Shown: piece by piece, positions 17,221-25,619 of the stretch
How the letters are laid out: the number at the start of each line of letters is the position of its first letter
Numbering within the stretch: position 1 is the first letter of the stretch
Assembly (NCBI RefSeq): GCF_001889045.1
Contig: NZ_CP018155.1
Span: forward strand, 2,482,001-2,546,000
DNA length: 64,000 nt
Direction: 5' to 3'
Source of the DNA: Tenacibaculum todarodis
Lineage (GTDB): Bacteria > Bacteroidota > Bacteroidia > Flavobacteriales > Flavobacteriaceae
Program-made: the position numbers and the translations under genes
The notes under the pieces: generated by a model
What the model was told of the DNA's origin: nothing
Database searches by the model: none
What the model saw: only the letters and a program-made list of their open reading frames with translations

Positions 17221-17408
17221 GACATCTTCAATTTTTCTTGTCCAATTGATTTAAATTTCCATTTAGTTGTTTTCTTTGTCTGAAATAATTATTTATTATT
17301 ATTTGTTTTTACTAAAACACTCTCAGTAGTACTGTACATTCTCATGTATTTTTCTTCGGATATTATTCTTTTTTTTTAATTCTTTTTTTTAGTTTTTTAT
17401 ACAGTTGA

Positions 17409-17496
17409 GGTAAACGTGGTAATGTTGGTTAATCTCAATGATAGTAGGGGTTGTAGTCTTTTTTGGTTTTGGTCAACTATGGTAAACATGGTCAAC
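17409..17496. repeat. two triplets of GGTMAAC-like iterons
   Basis: Cluster 1 has GGTAAAC at 17409, GGTAATG at 17418 and GGTTAAT at 17427. Cluster 2 has GGTCAAC at 17471, GGTAAAC at 17481 and GGTCAAC at 17490. Units start 9-10 bp apart, about one helical turn, so a protein would meet them on one face. Four of six units agree with GGT(A/C)AAC or differ by one base. They lie 4-91 bp beyond the DUF3987 stop. Confidence 0.6.
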
Positions 17497-17499
17497 GCA

Positions 17500-18768
17500 C
17501 TATACTCTTTTCTCATAGTTTCCATTACCATCTAATCTTATAAAAAGTTCGTTGTTGCTTAAAAAACGATTTATTGTACCTCCTTTAATATTATGTTCTT
17601 CTATTATGGGTAATACTTCGCTTCTTTTGAATTTTTTAGGTAAAGCTTTGTAGAGATCAGCTTTGTTCTTTGGTAAACTATCTAAAGGACTCGATGGTGA
17701 TATTTTATCATACACTTTAATTGCAGTCATTCTAAAGTATTCAGCAAGCTTTATTGCTTTCTCGATACTTGTGTCGGATATTGTATTTGTAAACTTGTTA
17801 CAGTTAGCTTGCTCCATTATTTCTATAATTAATGCTAAACGCCAAACATAAGTCTGCAATTTTGCTTGTATTTTAGATTGAGAATCATCATTATGATATT
17901 GTTTAACTTTTTTGTGTTGCCATTTTTGATAAATTTTAATTTGACTCGAAGAAGCTTTTAAATTTATATTATCAGCATTATAGATATCGTGAATAAATTT
18001 CTTGTAACCATCTGTATGTTTAGACTGTATTTTGTTTCCAGAGAATAAATTAGGTTTAGATTTTATTGGATAAACGAATAGGAATCGAGCTAAAAAACCA
18101 TCGTCATTTCTGTTGTTCTTAGCCATATCTTTCAATGCTGAAGGTTGAATTCCTCCCAAAACGTTTACATTAGTTTTTTCTACTCTTATAGATGGTTTTG
18201 ACACCCTGTCTACAGACAAAGTTCCTCCGTTGAATAATTCCAAGTACAGCTGTTGATCAGCACCTTTTCTATATTGATCAAAGCTTTTTATCCAGCCAAT
18301 AAGTTCGTCTTTAAATATTAATACTCCTTTTTCGTTATGCTGTAGATTTTCAGCAAGTTTTTCTGGAGTAAAGTCACTTAAAATTGATTTTACATAACTG
18401 GGTTTATTGCCTTTTTTGTCATCCCTTGCATTATATTTTTTCATTGAAGTTTGAAAAACTAAATAATTCTGTTTGTCTTTTTCTTCAATAGGTTTTTTTG
18501 CAAAGTTTAATGGATGAGTTTTACCACCTCCAGATTGTCCTACAATAACTAACCATAAGATAGGTTGACTGTCATAGGAACCATTGTCTAATCTAAAATT
18601 AGAGCCCATTGCAGTTGCAACGTTAGATAAAATTCCAGCGCTCAGATAGTCTGGGTAATATCCTTCTGTCTTTTCAGCATCTTTAATCAATTCCTGAATA
18701 CTATTTGGGAATATTTCTACTGGAAAAGAGTGATTTACCTTTTGGGTTTTTGGTGTTGAGTTTTTCAA
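17500..18768 (-). CDS. DUF3987 P-loop protein (replication-type ATPase/helicase)
   Basis: A 422-residue protein of the DUF3987 (YfjI-like) family, found on phages, plasmids and integrative elements, often as the helicase-like partner of a primase. A P-loop GQSGGGKT is at 77-84, and a hydrophobic Walker B-like strand ending in DE follows (VLIFKDELIGW). A basic, helical C-terminal region may bind DNA. No primase (toprim or PrimPol) domain is present, so this is the ATPase part alone. It is preceded by a 204-bp gap and followed directly by iteron-like repeats. I infer a role in replicating the excised element; the family's biochemistry is largely unproven. Confidence 0.82.
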   Translation of the reverse strand: MKNSTPKTQKVNHSFPVEIFPNSIQELIKDAEKTEGYYPDYLSAGILSNVATAMGSNFRLDNGSYDSQPILWLVIVGQSGGGKTHPLNFAKKPIEEKDKQNYLVFQTSMKKYNARDDKKGNKPSYVKSILSDFTPEKLAENLQHNEKGVLIFKDELIGWIKSFDQYRKGADQQLYLELFNGGTLSVDRVSKPSIRVEKTNVNVLGGIQPSALKDMAKNNRNDDGFLARFLFVYPIKSKPNLFSGNKIQSKHTDGYKKFIHDIYNADNINLKASSSQIKIYQKWQHKKVKQYHNDDSQSKIQAKLQTYVWRLALIIEIMEQANCNKFTNTISDTSIEKAIKLAEYFRMTAIKVYDKISPSSPLDSLPKNKADLYKALPKKFKRSEVLPIIEEHNIKGGTINRFLSNNELFIRLDGNGNYEKRV

Positions 18769-18972
18769 AGTTGTTTTGTGTTTAATAATTTTACTTGTTT
18801 TTTTAAGATGTTATCTTATAAATTAGTATTTATGATTCATTACAATCAGAAATTACTAATTGGCATAAAAATTTGGTTTATAAAAAAATGATGTTTCTAC
18901 TTTAGGTAGAGATAACTGCTTGTAATTTTTATTCCTATATAGGTTGTAAAATAATAGTCAATAGATTACTGG

Positions 18973-19260
18973 CTATTTGCAGGAAAATAATGTATCGAGT
19001 AAATCTGACTTTCTAAAATAAGTTCTTTGTCCTACTTTAAAAGGCTTTAGAATATTCTTTTTACTCCAATCGTTTATGCAGTTTAGGCTGACGTCGAAAA
19101 ATTTTGCAGTCTCTTTTCGGGTCAAGTGAGGTTTATCCGTAGAAATTAAATTTTTAATTTTAGGATTTGCTGTGAGCTTTATAAGTTCTGCTTTTAGCTC
19201 ACAGCTAATGAAGTTTGCCAATTCTTTTGGCGATAATTGAATAATTGTTGATTTGATCAT
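18973..19260 (-). CDS. excisionase-like helix-turn-helix protein
   Basis: A 95-residue protein. The C-terminal half is a MerR/excisionase-type HTH: LTRKETAKFFDVSLNCINDW (recognition helix), then KPFKVGQRTYFRKSDL (wing). The N-terminal 45 residues are helical. Such proteins on Bacteroidota elements direct excision and switch on element genes. It lies just upstream of the DUF3987 gene and downstream of a set of three TGGCACT sites (19310-19341), which are good candidates for its own binding sites. HTH call is firm; the Xis role is inferred from context. Confidence 0.78.
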   Translation of the reverse strand: MIKSTIIQLSPKELANFISCELKAELIKLTANPKIKNLISTDKPHLTRKETAKFFDVSLNCINDWSKKNILKPFKVGQRTYFRKSDLLDTLFSCK

Positions 19261-19309
19261 TTATAATGGATTTAATTTTTCCACTACAAAGAAAGAGAGA
19301 ATCAGTGTG

Positions 19310-19341
19310 TGGCACTTTTTTTTAGTGCCAAAGGAGTGCCA
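19310..19341. repeat. three copies of the 7-mer TGGCACT/AGTGCCA (operator-like)
   Basis: TGGCACT at 19310-19316 is inverted relative to AGTGCCA at 19324-19330 and 19335-19341. The first two form a hairpin with a T-rich loop; the last two are direct repeats 11 bp apart, one helical turn. They lie upstream of the HTH gene and just after the stop of the preceding gene, fitting an operator or excisionase sites. Confidence 0.6.
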
Positions 19342-19343
19342 AA

Positions 19344-19859
19344 TTATATTTTATTAAGTTTTATCTGTTTTAAAAATTTTTCAAACTCTAAGGGATTAAC
19401 ATCATTAGTTTTTCTATAGGTACCGCAATGAATTTTTCTTGCAGTATCTATATTGCAATCGAAAAGTTTACTAAAAATTTCATATTGTAGCTCTGTATCA
19501 AATCTTTCTAATATTAGTTCTATGTAACCTGTCTTTCTGAGAATTTCAAATTTTTGATTTAAAGTGTAGCCTCTTTTCTTTTTTTCTGGAAATGATTTTT
19601 GAAGCTCTTCTTTTTTAGTTAAAGACTCTAATACTTCTTCAATCTCATCAATTTTTTCTTCTATATAGAGTTTACGTTTTTCAGCATTTAAAGTGACATT
19701 AGAGTGGTTTTTATGTTCTTTTAAAATGTCAACCTTTTTCTGATTCCTTTTTAATTTTTTTATGAAATTTAATAATTCTTTTTCTGAAATTTCTTTTAAA
19801 TCATCTGCCTTTAGAATCATTATGTCTTCAATTTCATTTTCTAATTCTTTGAAAGTCAT
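19344..19859 (-). CDS. unknown 171-residue protein coupled to the integrase
   Basis: A soluble, highly charged helical protein that I do not recognise. Residues 1-110 are rich in Glu and Lys with coiled-coil periodicity, followed by a more compact C-terminal part (LNQKFEILRKTGYIELI, then LFDCNIDTARKIHCGTYRKT) that looks like a small helical DNA-binding or regulatory domain. Its ATG overlaps the integrase stop (TAATG), so the two are translated together. Co-translation suggests a partner in recombination or its control. Proteins with such a Cys-Asn-x-x-T-A-R-K end occur on Bacteroidota elements, to my recollection, without assigned function. Confidence 0.65.
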   Translation of the reverse strand: MTFKELENEIEDIMILKADDLKEISEKELLNFIKKLKRNQKKVDILKEHKNHSNVTLNAEKRKLYIEEKIDEIEEVLESLTKKEELQKSFPEKKKRGYTLNQKFEILRKTGYIELILERFDTELQYEIFSKLFDCNIDTARKIHCGTYRKTNDVNPLEFEKFLKQIKLNKI

Positions 19860-21142
19860 TATTTAACTAATTTTTCGTGATTGTTTTCTCCTTTAAAAAA
19901 AGGATGTGAACCTATTTTAACTGCTTTTTGTAAAGCATCTGCTTTTATATAGTTCAAAAAGGTTTTTTCGCTGGAGTGCCCACTAATTTGCATAATGTCG
20001 ATTGGATTCATACCGCTCAGATATGCATTGGTGCAAAATGACCTACGAGCAGTGTGAGTCTTTACGAGATCAAATTTAAAGCTTTTTGTTGTTACTTTTT
20101 TTCCGCCAATAGTTTTTGTTGTGCTGACTCTCTCATCTATACCTGCATTTTCACATACTTCCTTTATTTTGTAATTTATTTGTTGGTCTGGCATTCGTTT
20201 TGGTGGTTGACCACCATGTTTATTTAGAATTTCTTTTATTTCTGGACGTAGAGGTATTATTATTTTTTTTGGTGTTTTTTTAGTGTTTACATTTAAAAAC
20301 GTTTCCCCATTATATTCGTAAATATTTTCTTTATTGAGGTAATTAAAATCTGAAACACGCAATCCTGTGTATGCACCAATTAAAAATAGATCTCTTGACT
20401 GGTCTAATTTAGGATGATGGGATAAGTCTAATTTGTAAATTTTATTTAGTTCTTCTAGAGATAAGTAAATATTATCAACCTCTTCTCTGATAACTTTAAA
20501 ACGAGGATTCTTAAATTCTAAATTAGTATTAATTTTTTCTAATGTAGCTGTGTTTAAGAAAAATTTAAAAGTTTGAATGAGTTTGCCAATGTAATTCCTA
20601 GTTAGATTCTGTTTTTCACACCAATCTATAAAATCGTTATAAAAATCTATGTCTATATTATCGAAATCGATTTTATAAACTTCTTTGTTGAATCGTTTTA
20701 GTATGTTTTCAGTAATTAAATAATTCTTTAACGTTCCACTAGCCTTAGTTTTTTTTATATCTGGACGCTTTTGTAAAGCATCAATAAAATCAAATAAATT
20801 TTTTGGAATTGATTTATCATCATTATTTCCAAAGAAAGATTTAAAGTTTCTTTCAACATATTTTTGATCTGGTTGTTTACCATTTTGGATAAGATTGTCT
20901 TCGAAATCTTCAATTCTTCTAATTAAAGTTTTGATAAGATTATTGACTTTAACACGATTTTTTAAATGAATTCTATTTTTTACTTCTTGTTTTTCGCTAT
21001 TCCAATCTTCTGGTTTTGATTTAAAGCCTATTGCTTTTCTAATATCTACTTTTCTTCCAAACCTATATCTAATGTAAATCGAATACTCTTTTCCGTTTTC
21101 AGTAGCTTTTCCGTTGTTTAATTTAAAATTTATGTTAGCCAA
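19859..21142 (-). CDS. tyrosine recombinase (site-specific integrase)
   Basis: A 427-residue phage-type integrase. The N-terminal arm-binding domain (about 1-100) is followed by a SAM-like core-binding domain (about 110-205) and the catalytic domain with Arg262 (TGLRVSD), His363 and Arg366 (HTARRS), His389 (SGHSSEK) and the nucleophile Tyr398 (FLNYIK). It inserts and excises the element by strand exchange. The only start that fits is TTG at 21142, because the frame upstream closes at a stop within 15 bases. A -7 box and a tandem 12-bp repeat lie just upstream. It sits at the element edge nearest the core chromosome, so the attachment site should be between 21143 and 21340. Confidence 0.93.
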   Translation of the reverse strand: MANINFKLNNGKATENGKEYSIYIRYRFGRKVDIRKAIGFKSKPEDWNSEKQEVKNRIHLKNRVKVNNLIKTLIRRIEDFEDNLIQNGKQPDQKYVERNFKSFFGNNDDKSIPKNLFDFIDALQKRPDIKKTKASGTLKNYLITENILKRFNKEVYKIDFDNIDIDFYNDFIDWCEKQNLTRNYIGKLIQTFKFFLNTATLEKINTNLEFKNPRFKVIREEVDNIYLSLEELNKIYKLDLSHHPKLDQSRDLFLIGAYTGLRVSDFNYLNKENIYEYNGETFLNVNTKKTPKKIIIPLRPEIKEILNKHGGQPPKRMPDQQINYKIKEVCENAGIDERVSTTKTIGGKKVTTKSFKFDLVKTHTARRSFCTNAYLSGMNPIDIMQISGHSSEKTFLNYIKADALQKAVKIGSHPFFKGENNHEKLVK

Positions 21143-21162
21143 TATGTTGTTTATTTATATTG

Positions 21163-21170
21163 CAAATTTA
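21163..21170 (-). promoter_or_regulatory. -7 promoter box (TAAATTTG) for the integrase
   Basis: TAAATTTG on the minus strand ends 20 bases before the TTG start of the integrase. The tandem 12-mer at 21184-21207 covers the region where a -33 element would be, which suggests autoregulation by the integrase or another element protein. Confidence 0.5.
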
Positions 21171-21183
21171 ATGTTTTTTATTT

Positions 21184-21207
21184 ACAATATTACCCACAAT
21201 ATTACCC
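21184..21207. repeat. tandem repeat, two copies of ACAATATTACCC
   Basis: Two exact head-to-tail 12-mers, followed by AC of a third. They sit 42 bp upstream of the integrase start, over its promoter. The size and place suit integrase arm-type sites or an operator. Confidence 0.65.
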
Positions 21208-21314
21208 ACGTTTTGTGTGTCAATTATTATTTATATGTTTTTACTATGTCATTATCCCTATATTTAATAAGGTTTTTAGTCTTTTTAAGAATAAGTAAAA
21301 ACTAATAAAAAAAT

Positions 21315-21338
21315 ACTTCGGTATCCGCTAGACACCTC
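21315..21338. other. candidate attachment-site core beside the integrase
   Basis: A GC-richer 24-bp patch (TTCGGTATCCGCTAGACACC at its centre) in otherwise AT-rich DNA. GGTATC and GACACC form imperfect inverted arms around CGCTA, as in many recombinase core sites. It lies between the integrase and the terminator of the neighbouring chromosomal gene. I found no second copy in the window, so this is tentative. Confidence 0.3.
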
Positions 21339-21377
21339 AAAAAAACTCTATTAATCGTAAGATTTTTAGAGTTTTTT
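21339..21377 (-). terminator. terminator of the 517-residue conserved gene
   Basis: AAAAACTCTA (21341-21350) pairs with TAGAGTTTTT (21367-21376), with an inner AATC-GTAA-GATT stem. It overlaps the stop codon of the minus-strand gene ending at 21376 and works in both directions. It marks the first clearly chromosomal feature beyond the mobile element. Confidence 0.75.
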
Positions 21378-22929
21378 ACTTTTTAGCGCTCTTTTCCTGA
21401 ATAATTTGAGCAATAGGTTTGTTCTCAATCTTACTTTCTAGCCAAGATAAAATGTCTAAATAAAGGAAAGCTCTTTTTTCAAAAGGATGATTTTCGTACA
21501 CTTTTAATCGGCCATGAATCTTCTTAAATTCGTTTTTCATTTCATTAGGAAAAACATCTTGAAGAGATTTTATAGAGAAAATAAACTCTTTTTGAACCTC
21601 TTGTAGGTTTTCCATTTTTAGCAAGAATTTATAGGTTTCTTTAAATTGCTTTTCTAAATGATAATCTAAGCCACACTCATAATGTGCAATTAAACTTAAA
21701 ATCCTTGCAAAACACTGTAAATCTTCGCCAACATATAGGTTTTTAGCGCTAATTATTTTAGAAAGATATTCGATACACTTCTTGTTTTCTCCCATTCCAA
21801 AATACAAACAGGCAATTTTATAATACAAGGTTATTATGTGATGCTTATCTAATCTATTATTGTATTCAAGTGCTTTTTTATTAATTTCTTCAACTAAATA
21901 TTCACCTTTTTTAAAGGTTCCTTCTAAAAAATGTTTGTGAAGTTGATTGGCATAATGATACTGAAAAATTAATATTTCAGTATTTCCATTTATAGGAATT
22001 TGGTCTTCTTTAATAGCGGATTCAAATAAAGCTAACTCTTTATTAAATTCTTTTTTATGTTGAATAATAAATAAAGATTCCAATAAATAATTAATCCCTT
22101 TTAGATAAAAAACAGGGTTTAATTGAATCATTTTTGGGTATTCTCTAAATAAATTAACCCAGCTAGAAGAATATTTATATCCGTTTATAAAGTTTTGTGT
22201 TAAAAAACTTCGCCATAAATGCGCTTTATATAACCAAAGGCGCTCTCTAAAACCTAAAGATTTGTACTCAAAATCAGGTAATCGAGAATCAAAATAATTG
22301 TTTACTTTTTGAAGTTCATCATCATTACGAGCATAACCAGTTTTTAATAAAACACCGTATAATTGTAAAGATAAATTAGATAATTTACTGGTAAGTACGT
22401 TTTGTTGACTTAGTTCTTTGGCTTGTATTGTAAGCTCATCTGCTCTTGTGTCAATACTTCTTGTTATATATTGGCTTTCAATTATTTTTTCTAATTCAAC
22501 AATTTCATAAGCAATGTTTTTTTCTTCGTTATCAATAGCAAGTGTTTTTGCTTTATCAAGTAATTTTAAACTTTGTTTATATAATCCTTTCTGATATAAA
22601 ACAGTAGCAAAATCCAATTGCTCACGTACCTGAACTCTTATGTTTTTGTGAGCAGGATTCATACGTAAACTAACCAATATTTGTTTGTATAAATGCGCTT
22701 TTAAATTAGATAATTGTTGCTTACTTACAATTCCTTTATTTAAAATAGCTTTTTCATCATACTTTTTTTGCTTTTCTAAAAATTTGAATAAAATAAAAAA
22801 TTTAGCATCAGTATTACCGCCTAATCTACCAATATACAAGTTAAATTGACGCTTTTCTGACTTGGTTAAAGACTGAATTAGTACAAATAAAGCATCATTT
22901 TGTTGGTTAGATTTTGTAAAAAAATTCAT
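21376..22929 (-). CDS. conserved helical protein of unknown function (TPR-like)
   Basis: A 517-residue, soluble, almost wholly helical protein. It contains repeated pairs of amphipathic helices with TPR-like spacing (for example LYQKGLYKQSLKLLDKAKTL near 145 and ACLYFGMGENKKCIEYLSKI near 375). There is no signal peptide, membrane segment or catalytic motif. Proteins of this length and style are, as I recall, conserved in Flavobacteriales but without a name or tested role; a scaffold or protein-interaction role is all that helical repeats suggest. It is divergent from leuA, with 130 bp between the starts, and monocistronic. Confidence 0.75.
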   Translation of the reverse strand: MNFFTKSNQQNDALFVLIQSLTKSEKRQFNLYIGRLGGNTDAKFFILFKFLEKQKKYDEKAILNKGIVSKQQLSNLKAHLYKQILVSLRMNPAHKNIRVQVREQLDFATVLYQKGLYKQSLKLLDKAKTLAIDNEEKNIAYEIVELEKIIESQYITRSIDTRADELTIQAKELSQQNVLTSKLSNLSLQLYGVLLKTGYARNDDELQKVNNYFDSRLPDFEYKSLGFRERLWLYKAHLWRSFLTQNFINGYKYSSSWVNLFREYPKMIQLNPVFYLKGINYLLESLFIIQHKKEFNKELALFESAIKEDQIPINGNTEILIFQYHYANQLHKHFLEGTFKKGEYLVEEINKKALEYNNRLDKHHIITLYYKIACLYFGMGENKKCIEYLSKIISAKNLYVGEDLQCFARILSLIAHYECGLDYHLEKQFKETYKFLLKMENLQEVQKEFIFSIKSLQDVFPNEMKNEFKKIHGRLKVYENHPFEKRAFLYLDILSWLESKIENKPIAQIIQEKSAKK

Positions 22930-23024
22930 TTAAAATACTGTTAATTAGTGTTTTATGTTTTTATTTATATAACTTGATGTCGTGAAAAGTTTTTAAGAGT
23001 AAACTTTTATGAATAGCCAATATA

Positions 23025-23032
23025 TACATTTG
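23025..23032 (+). promoter_or_regulatory. -7 promoter box (TACATTTG) upstream of leuA
   Basis: An exact TAnnTTTG match 27 bases before the leuA ATG. A transcript starting a few bases later would begin almost at ATG 23041, a short open frame reading M-I-I-I-L-D-N-E that overlaps the leuA start. No clear -33 TTG is visible at the right distance. Confidence 0.4.
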
Positions 23033-23059
23033 ATTCTATAATGATAATTATTTTAGATA

Positions 23060-24235
23060 ATGAATAACGATAAAATCCAAATATTTGACACAACACTGCG
23101 TGATGGCGAACAAGTTCCTGGTTGTAAATTAAACACTGAACAAAAAGTTATTATTGCAGAACAGCTAGATCAACTTGGAGTTGATGTTATTGAAGCTGGT
23201 TTTCCGGTTTCTAGTCCTGGTGATTTTAAATCTGTAGAAGAAATTTCTAAAATAGTAAAAAACGCTACAGTTTGTGGTTTAACTAGAGCTGTAGAAAATG
23301 ATATAAAAGTAGCTGCGGAAGCTTTAAAATATGCTGTAAAACCAAGAATTCATACAGGAATTGGAACTTCAGATTCACATATATTTCATAAATTTAAGTC
23401 TAATAAAGATGCAATAATTGAACGCGCTTTTAATGCTGTAAAATATGCAAAATCTTTTGTTGAAGATGTTGAGTTTTATGCAGAAGATGCTGGAAGAACA
23501 GATAATGAATATTTAGCAAGAGTTTGCGAGGCTGCAATTAGAGCGGGTGCAACGGTTTTAAATATTCCAGATACAACAGGTTATTGTTTACCAAGTGAAT
23601 ATGGTGCCAAAATTAAGTACTTAAAAGAAAACGTAAAGGGTATAGAAAAAGCAATTTTATCTTGCCATTGCCATAACGATTTAGGTTTAGCAACAGCTAA
23701 TTCTATTGAAGGTGTTATAAATGGAGCTCGCCAAATTGAATGTACAATAAATGGTATTGGAGAACGTGCAGGAAATACTGCTTTAGAAGAGGTTGTTATG
23801 GTTTTAAAACAACATCCTTATCTAAATTTAAACACCAATATTAATACACAAATGTTGTATGGAATGAGCCAACTTGTTTCAGACAGTATGGGTATTTATA
23901 CACAACCTAACAAAGCAATTGTTGGTGCAAATGCATTTGCACACAGTTCTGGAATTCACCAAGATGGCGTTATAAAAAACCGTGAAACGTACGAAATTAT
24001 AGATCCTAAAGACGTTGGTGTAACAGAATCTGCTATTGTTTTAACAGCTAGAAGTGGTAGAGCAGCTTTGGCGTATAGAGCTAAAAACGTAGGATACGAA
24101 TTAACAAAATTACAATTAGATGAAATTTATGCAAGCTTTTTAACTTTTGCAGATAAAAAGAAAGAAATTAATGATGCAGACATTCATCAAATAATAGAAA
24201 CTAGTAAAATATACAAACAAATAATTTCTGCATAG
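23060..24235 (+). CDS. leuA: 2-isopropylmalate synthase, short form
   Basis: A 391-residue enzyme that condenses acetyl-CoA with 2-oxoisovalerate in the first committed step of leucine synthesis. The N-terminal [12 protein letters not shown] motif carries the metal- and substrate-binding residues of the DRE-TIM family, and [15 protein letters not shown] holds the metal-binding HxH. The family's usual length with the leucine-sensing LeuA_dimer domain is about 520 residues; here the chain ends about 25 residues after [12 protein letters not shown], so the regulatory domain is absent. It is the first gene of leuACDB-ppc; leuC starts on the very next base. Homocitrate synthase is a relative, but the leuCDB neighbours settle the role. 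Confidence 0.95.
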   Translation: MNNDKIQIFDTTLRDGEQVPGCKLNTEQKVIIAEQLDQLGVDVIEAGFPVSSPGDFKSVEEISKIVKNATVCGLTRAVENDIKVAAEALKYAVKPRIHTGIGTSDSHIFHKFKSNKDAIIERAFNAVKYAKSFVEDVEFYAEDAGRTDNEYLARVCEAAIRAGATVLNIPDTTGYCLPSEYGAKIKYLKENVKGIEKAILSCHCHNDLGLATANSIEGVINGARQIECTINGIGERAGNTALEEVVMVLKQHPYLNLNTNINTQMLYGMSQLVSDSMGIYTQPNKAIVGANAFAHSSGIHQDGVIKNRETYEIIDPKDVGVTESAIVLTARSGRAALAYRAKNVGYELTKLQLDEIYASFLTFADKKKEINDADIHQIIETSKIYKQIISA

Positions 24236-25618
24236 ATGAAGAAGACACTATTTGATAAAGTCTGGGATGCACATGTTGTAGACACTATAGAAAATGGACC
24301 GCAGGTTCTATATATAGACAAACATTTAATACACGAAGTAACAAGTCCGCAAGCTTTTAATGAATTAGAAGATCGCGGAATTCCTGTATTTAGACCAAAC
24401 CAGATTGTTGCAACCGCAGATCATAATACACCAACACAAAATCAAGATCAACCCATAAAAGATCAATTATCTAGAAAACAACTAGAACAATTATCAAAAA
24501 ATTGCCATAAAAATAACATCACATTATTTGAATTAGGTCATAAATATAATGGCATTGTACATGTTATGGCTCCAGAATTAGGTATTACGCAACCGGGAAT
24601 GACTATGGTTTGTGGAGATAGTCATACCTCAACTCATGGTGCTTTCGGAACTATTGCATTTGGTATAGGAACAAGTCAAGTAGCACAAGTATTTGCGAGT
24701 CAATGTTTGTTACTTACAAAACCCAAAAGTTTAAGAGTTTCGGTTAATGGTAAATTAAAGAATGGCGTCTTACCAAAAGACGTTATTCTTTATATTATTT
24801 CTAAATTAGGTACCAATTCTGGAACAGGATATTTTTGCGAATATGCAGGAAATGTCTTTGAAGAAATGAGTATGGAAGGAAGAATGACAGTTTGTAATAT
24901 GAGTATTGAAATGGGTGCTCGTGGAGGAATGATTGCTCCAGATCAAACCACTTTTGATTATGTTGAAGGTAGAGAATATGCTCCAAAAGGAGAAGCTTTT
25001 GATAAAAAAGTAGCACATTGGAAAACATTACCAACTGATGAAGGCGCAACTTTTGATAAAGAATACTCTTTTGATGCAGAAGATATAGAACCAATGATTA
25101 CCTATGGAACTAATCCTGGAATGGGAATTAAAATTACTGAAAATATTCCTGTAGAAGACAATGCTTCTTTTAAAAAGTCTTTAGAATACATGAATTTTGA
25201 AGCTGGAGAAAGTTTGATAAATAAACCAATTAACTACGTGTTTATTGGTAGTTGTACCAATTCTAGAATTGAAGATTTTAGAGTTGCTGCAAACTTTATA
25301 AAAGGAAAGCAAAAAGCCGAAAACGTTACTGCTTGGTTGGTTCCAGGAAGTAAACAAGTAGAATCTCAAATTATAGAAGAAGGCTTAAAAGATATTTTTG
25401 ATGAAGCTGGTTTTGAATTAAGACAACCAGGTTGTTCGGCTTGTTTAGCAATGAATGATGATAAAATTCCGCAAGGTGAATATTGCGTTTCTACATCAAA
25501 CAGAAATTTTGAAGGAAGACAAGGACAAGGTTCTAGAACTATTTTAGCAAGTCCGTTAGTAGCGGCAGCAACTGCTGTGGAAGGAAAAATTATTGATATT
25601 ACAAAACAACTTAATTAA
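24236..25618 (+). CDS. leuC: 3-isopropylmalate dehydratase large subunit
   Basis: A 460-residue aconitase-family protein that with LeuD isomerises 2-isopropylmalate to 3-isopropylmalate. The three [4Fe-4S] ligands are visible: one in [12 protein letters not shown] and two in [10 protein letters not shown]. The aconitase signature regions [12 protein letters not shown] and [10 protein letters not shown] are intact, and the length is normal. The ATG follows the leuA TAG with no gap, and one base separates its stop from leuD, so all three are probably translationally coupled. Confidence 0.97.
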   Translation: MKKTLFDKVWDAHVVDTIENGPQVLYIDKHLIHEVTSPQAFNELEDRGIPVFRPNQIVATADHNTPTQNQDQPIKDQLSRKQLEQLSKNCHKNNITLFELGHKYNGIVHVMAPELGITQPGMTMVCGDSHTSTHGAFGTIAFGIGTSQVAQVFASQCLLLTKPKSLRVSVNGKLKNGVLPKDVILYIISKLGTNSGTGYFCEYAGNVFEEMSMEGRMTVCNMSIEMGARGGMIAPDQTTFDYVEGREYAPKGEAFDKKVAHWKTLPTDEGATFDKEYSFDAEDIEPMITYGTNPGMGIKITENIPVEDNASFKKSLEYMNFEAGESLINKPINYVFIGSCTNSRIEDFRVAANFIKGKQKAENVTAWLVPGSKQVESQIIEEGLKDIFDEAGFELRQPGCSACLAMNDDKIPQGEYCVSTSNRNFEGRQGQGSRTILASPLVAAATAVEGKIIDITKQLN

Positions 25619-25619
25619 T

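Larger units (their letters stand above)
16971..17499. other. gene-free block with replication-origin features
   Basis: 529 bp with no credible gene. It contains, in order, a copy of TTAAATGGAAATT (17005-17017) that recurs inverted at 17254-17265, a large hairpin at 17165-17220, T-rich tracts at about 17340-17400, and two clusters of three GGTMAAC-like units (17409-17496). This lies directly beyond the stop of the DUF3987 gene. The combination of hairpin, AT-rich DNA and short iterated sites next to a replication-type ATPase resembles an origin; this is inference. Confidence 0.5.
16407..21338. mobile_element. small integrative element with integrase, excisionase-like and DUF3987 replication genes
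   Basis: The genes between the copper cluster and the conserved gene at 21376 include a tyrosine recombinase at one edge, an HTH excisionase-like protein, a DUF3987 ATPase and unknown small proteins. All are on the minus strand and are separated by repeats and gene-free tracts, unlike the tight core operons around them. This is the usual content of a small integrative or satellite element. The integrase-side boundary is likely between 21208 and 21338. The other end is uncertain: it could lie near 15.7-16.4 kb, or far to the left if the copper cluster is cargo. No conjugation genes are visible in the window. Confidence 0.6.

Noticed and set aside
17401..17499. Iteron-like DNA as a C-terminal extension of the DUF3987 protein
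   Set aside because: The minus-strand frame closes at 17500-17502 with a normal stop, and no frame runs through the repeats.
21315..21338. The GC-rich patch as the 3' end of a tRNA gene used as an integration target
   Set aside because: No T-arm or acceptor stem can be built around it and there is no CCA-type end; kept only as a candidate recombination core.
25593..25619. Upstream ATG for leuD
   Set aside because: It overlaps the leuC coding end and adds nine residues unlike the family; ATG 25620 follows the leuC stop by one base.
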